Source: CAZNDN01 sp964571815 (lineage in GTDB: Bacteria; Fibrobacterota; Chitinivibrionia; Chitinivibrionales; WJKA01). From it: 6,394 nucleotides of DNA. Location of the stretch: assembly GCA_964571815.1 (NCBI GenBank), contig CAZNDN010000188.1, forward strand, positions 1 to 6,394, read 5' to 3'. Shown piece by piece: positions 5,637 to 6,394 of this stretch (position 1 is the stretch's first letter; every line of letters starts with the position of its first letter). The notes under the pieces are model-generated. The model worked only from the letters and a program-made list of their open reading frames with translations, was not told the origin of the DNA and ran no database searches. The position numbers and the translations under genes are program-made.

Positions 5637-6394
5637 ATGAGACCCGCAATCGTCTGTGGAAGTCATGTGACTGGACTTGGGATTATACGCTCGCTTGGTA
5701 TTCACGGTATTCCCATACTGGCAATATCATACGAATCCACGGATATGGGCCAAGTGTCGCGGTTTGCAGGGAAAGCACTGAAGACGCCAAACCCTCTGGC
5801 AAGTCCGGACGCTTTTGTTGAGTTCCTATTCAATTTGCCGTGTGACTATTCCGGGGCAGTACTCTTTGCAGGTGACGACGCGGCCTTGTCGGCAGTTTCT
5901 AAGCGCAAATCAGACCTCGAGTCTAGATTCGTCGTGGCCTGTCCGCAATGGGAGACCGCCAACAGGTGCCTTGACAAAAGGTATACCTATGAGTTGGCGG
6001 AGAGAGTTGGGATTCCAGTGCCACGAACATGCCATCCTAAGAGCCTGGAGGACATCCATTGCTATCTTGAAGAGTATAGGTTTCCCTGTATAGTAAAGCC
6101 GTGCACGAGTCATATTTATCAGAGCTGCTTCAAAAAGAAGATGGTACTTGTGGGTTCAGAAAAGGAACTGTTACGGGAATTCCGCCGGGCACATGAATGC
6201 GGTATCGACGTAATGATACAAGAGTACATCCCCGGGGACGATACGTGTGGTGCGAATTTCAACAGCCTTTTCTGGAATGGAGCGTGCTTTGCCCACTTCA
6301 CTGCCGAAAAGGTGCGACTCTCTAACGGGGGATTCGGTGTGCCGTGTGTGGTTCGACACAAAGAAATACCCGACATAGTTGAGTACGGGACTAG
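5637..6394 (+). CDS. ATP-grasp carboxylate ligase-like protein (3' end beyond the window)
   Basis: The frame is open from ATG 5637 to the window edge, 252 codons seen, truncated by the window and not by mutation. The N-terminal part (MRPAIVCGSHVTGLGIIRSL) is a nucleotide-binding-like pre-ATP-grasp domain, with LFAGDDAALSAVSKR near 76-90. D113-K114 begins the central stretch, with ELAERVGIPVPRT after it. K154 in CIVKP and Q195-E196 in VMIQEYIPGDD fit ATP-binding positions of the ATP-grasp fold, and FTAEKVRLSNGGFG (221-234) leads into the catalytic part. The arrangement resembles the predicted ATP-grasp enzymes of COG3919, often seen in glycan clusters; such enzymes ligate a carboxylate to an amine or similar nucleophile. 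The substrate is unknown. Codon use is mixed, with several AGG, AGA and ATA codons, unlike the GC3-rich dehydrogenase. The Shine-Dalgarno is weak. Confidence 0.85.
   Translation, partial: MRPAIVCGSHVTGLGIIRSLGIHGIPILAISYESTDMGQVSRFAGKALKTPNPLASPDAFVEFLFNLPCDYSGAVLFAGDDAALSAVSKRKSDLESRFVVACPQWETANRCLDKRYTYELAERVGIPVPRTCHPKSLEDIHCYLEEYRFPCIVKPCTSHIYQSCFKKKMVLVGSEKELLREFRRAHECGIDVMIQEYIPGDDTCGANFNSLFWNGACFAHFTAEKVRLSNGGFGVPCVVRHKEIPDIVEYGT

Noticed and set aside
5815..6376. Short open frames on either strand inside the ATP-grasp gene
   Set aside because: They overlap the frame open from 5637 to the edge that carries clear ATP-grasp motifs. They are alternative-frame shadows.

Overview
The window looks like part of a bacterial surface-polysaccharide (EPS/capsule-type) biosynthesis region from a draft or metagenome-derived assembly; a 100-N scaffold gap sits at 3073-3172. 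The genes are bacterial in style: a clear Shine-Dalgarno before one, GTG or TTG starts possible in others, and an 11-nt gap between two of them. The host cannot be named from the sequence. Dense intergenic repeats built from TTTCGCGNG nonamers, which give spurious peptides such as FASFACFVV or NTRNSRK, resemble what I recall from large-genome environmental bacteria such as the PVC group and Hydrogenedentes-like lineages. That assignment is only a guess.

Layout of the left half (1-4247): three genes separated by one repeat family. A repeat tail (1-59) precedes a GxxExxY-family PD-(D/E)XK-like gene (58-513). Composite repeat A (529-918) leads to a long nucleotide-sugar dehydrogenase gene (937-2583) with a good ribosome binding site. 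Composite repeat B (2597-3227, interrupted by the gap) leads to a FemAB/GNAT-type acyltransferase gene (about 3207-4247). A and B are colinear relatives: each starts about 15 nt after a stop codon and reaches close to the start of the next gene.

Layout of the right half (4248-6394): no copies of the repeat except a possible few-base remnant. A small membrane protein of unknown function (4259-4831) follows the FemAB gene closely. Next come a short coding relic interrupted by TAA (4819-5007) and a decayed second FemAB gene (about 5013-5545) with a 469-bp internal deletion, frameshifts and stops. The window ends inside an ATP-grasp ligase gene (5637 to the edge), whose codon use is less GC-biased than that of the dehydrogenase.

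Working model: the dehydrogenase would make a UDP-uronic acid-type precursor, while the FemAB-like transferase, membrane protein and ATP-grasp ligase would modify or handle a glycan or its aminoacyl/acyl decorations. The shared pathway is inferred from gene content only. The most noteworthy items are the gene-spacing composite repeat with inverted nonamer arms, the exact 55-bp duplication at the gap edges (probably an assembly artefact), and the FemAB duplication followed by decay.
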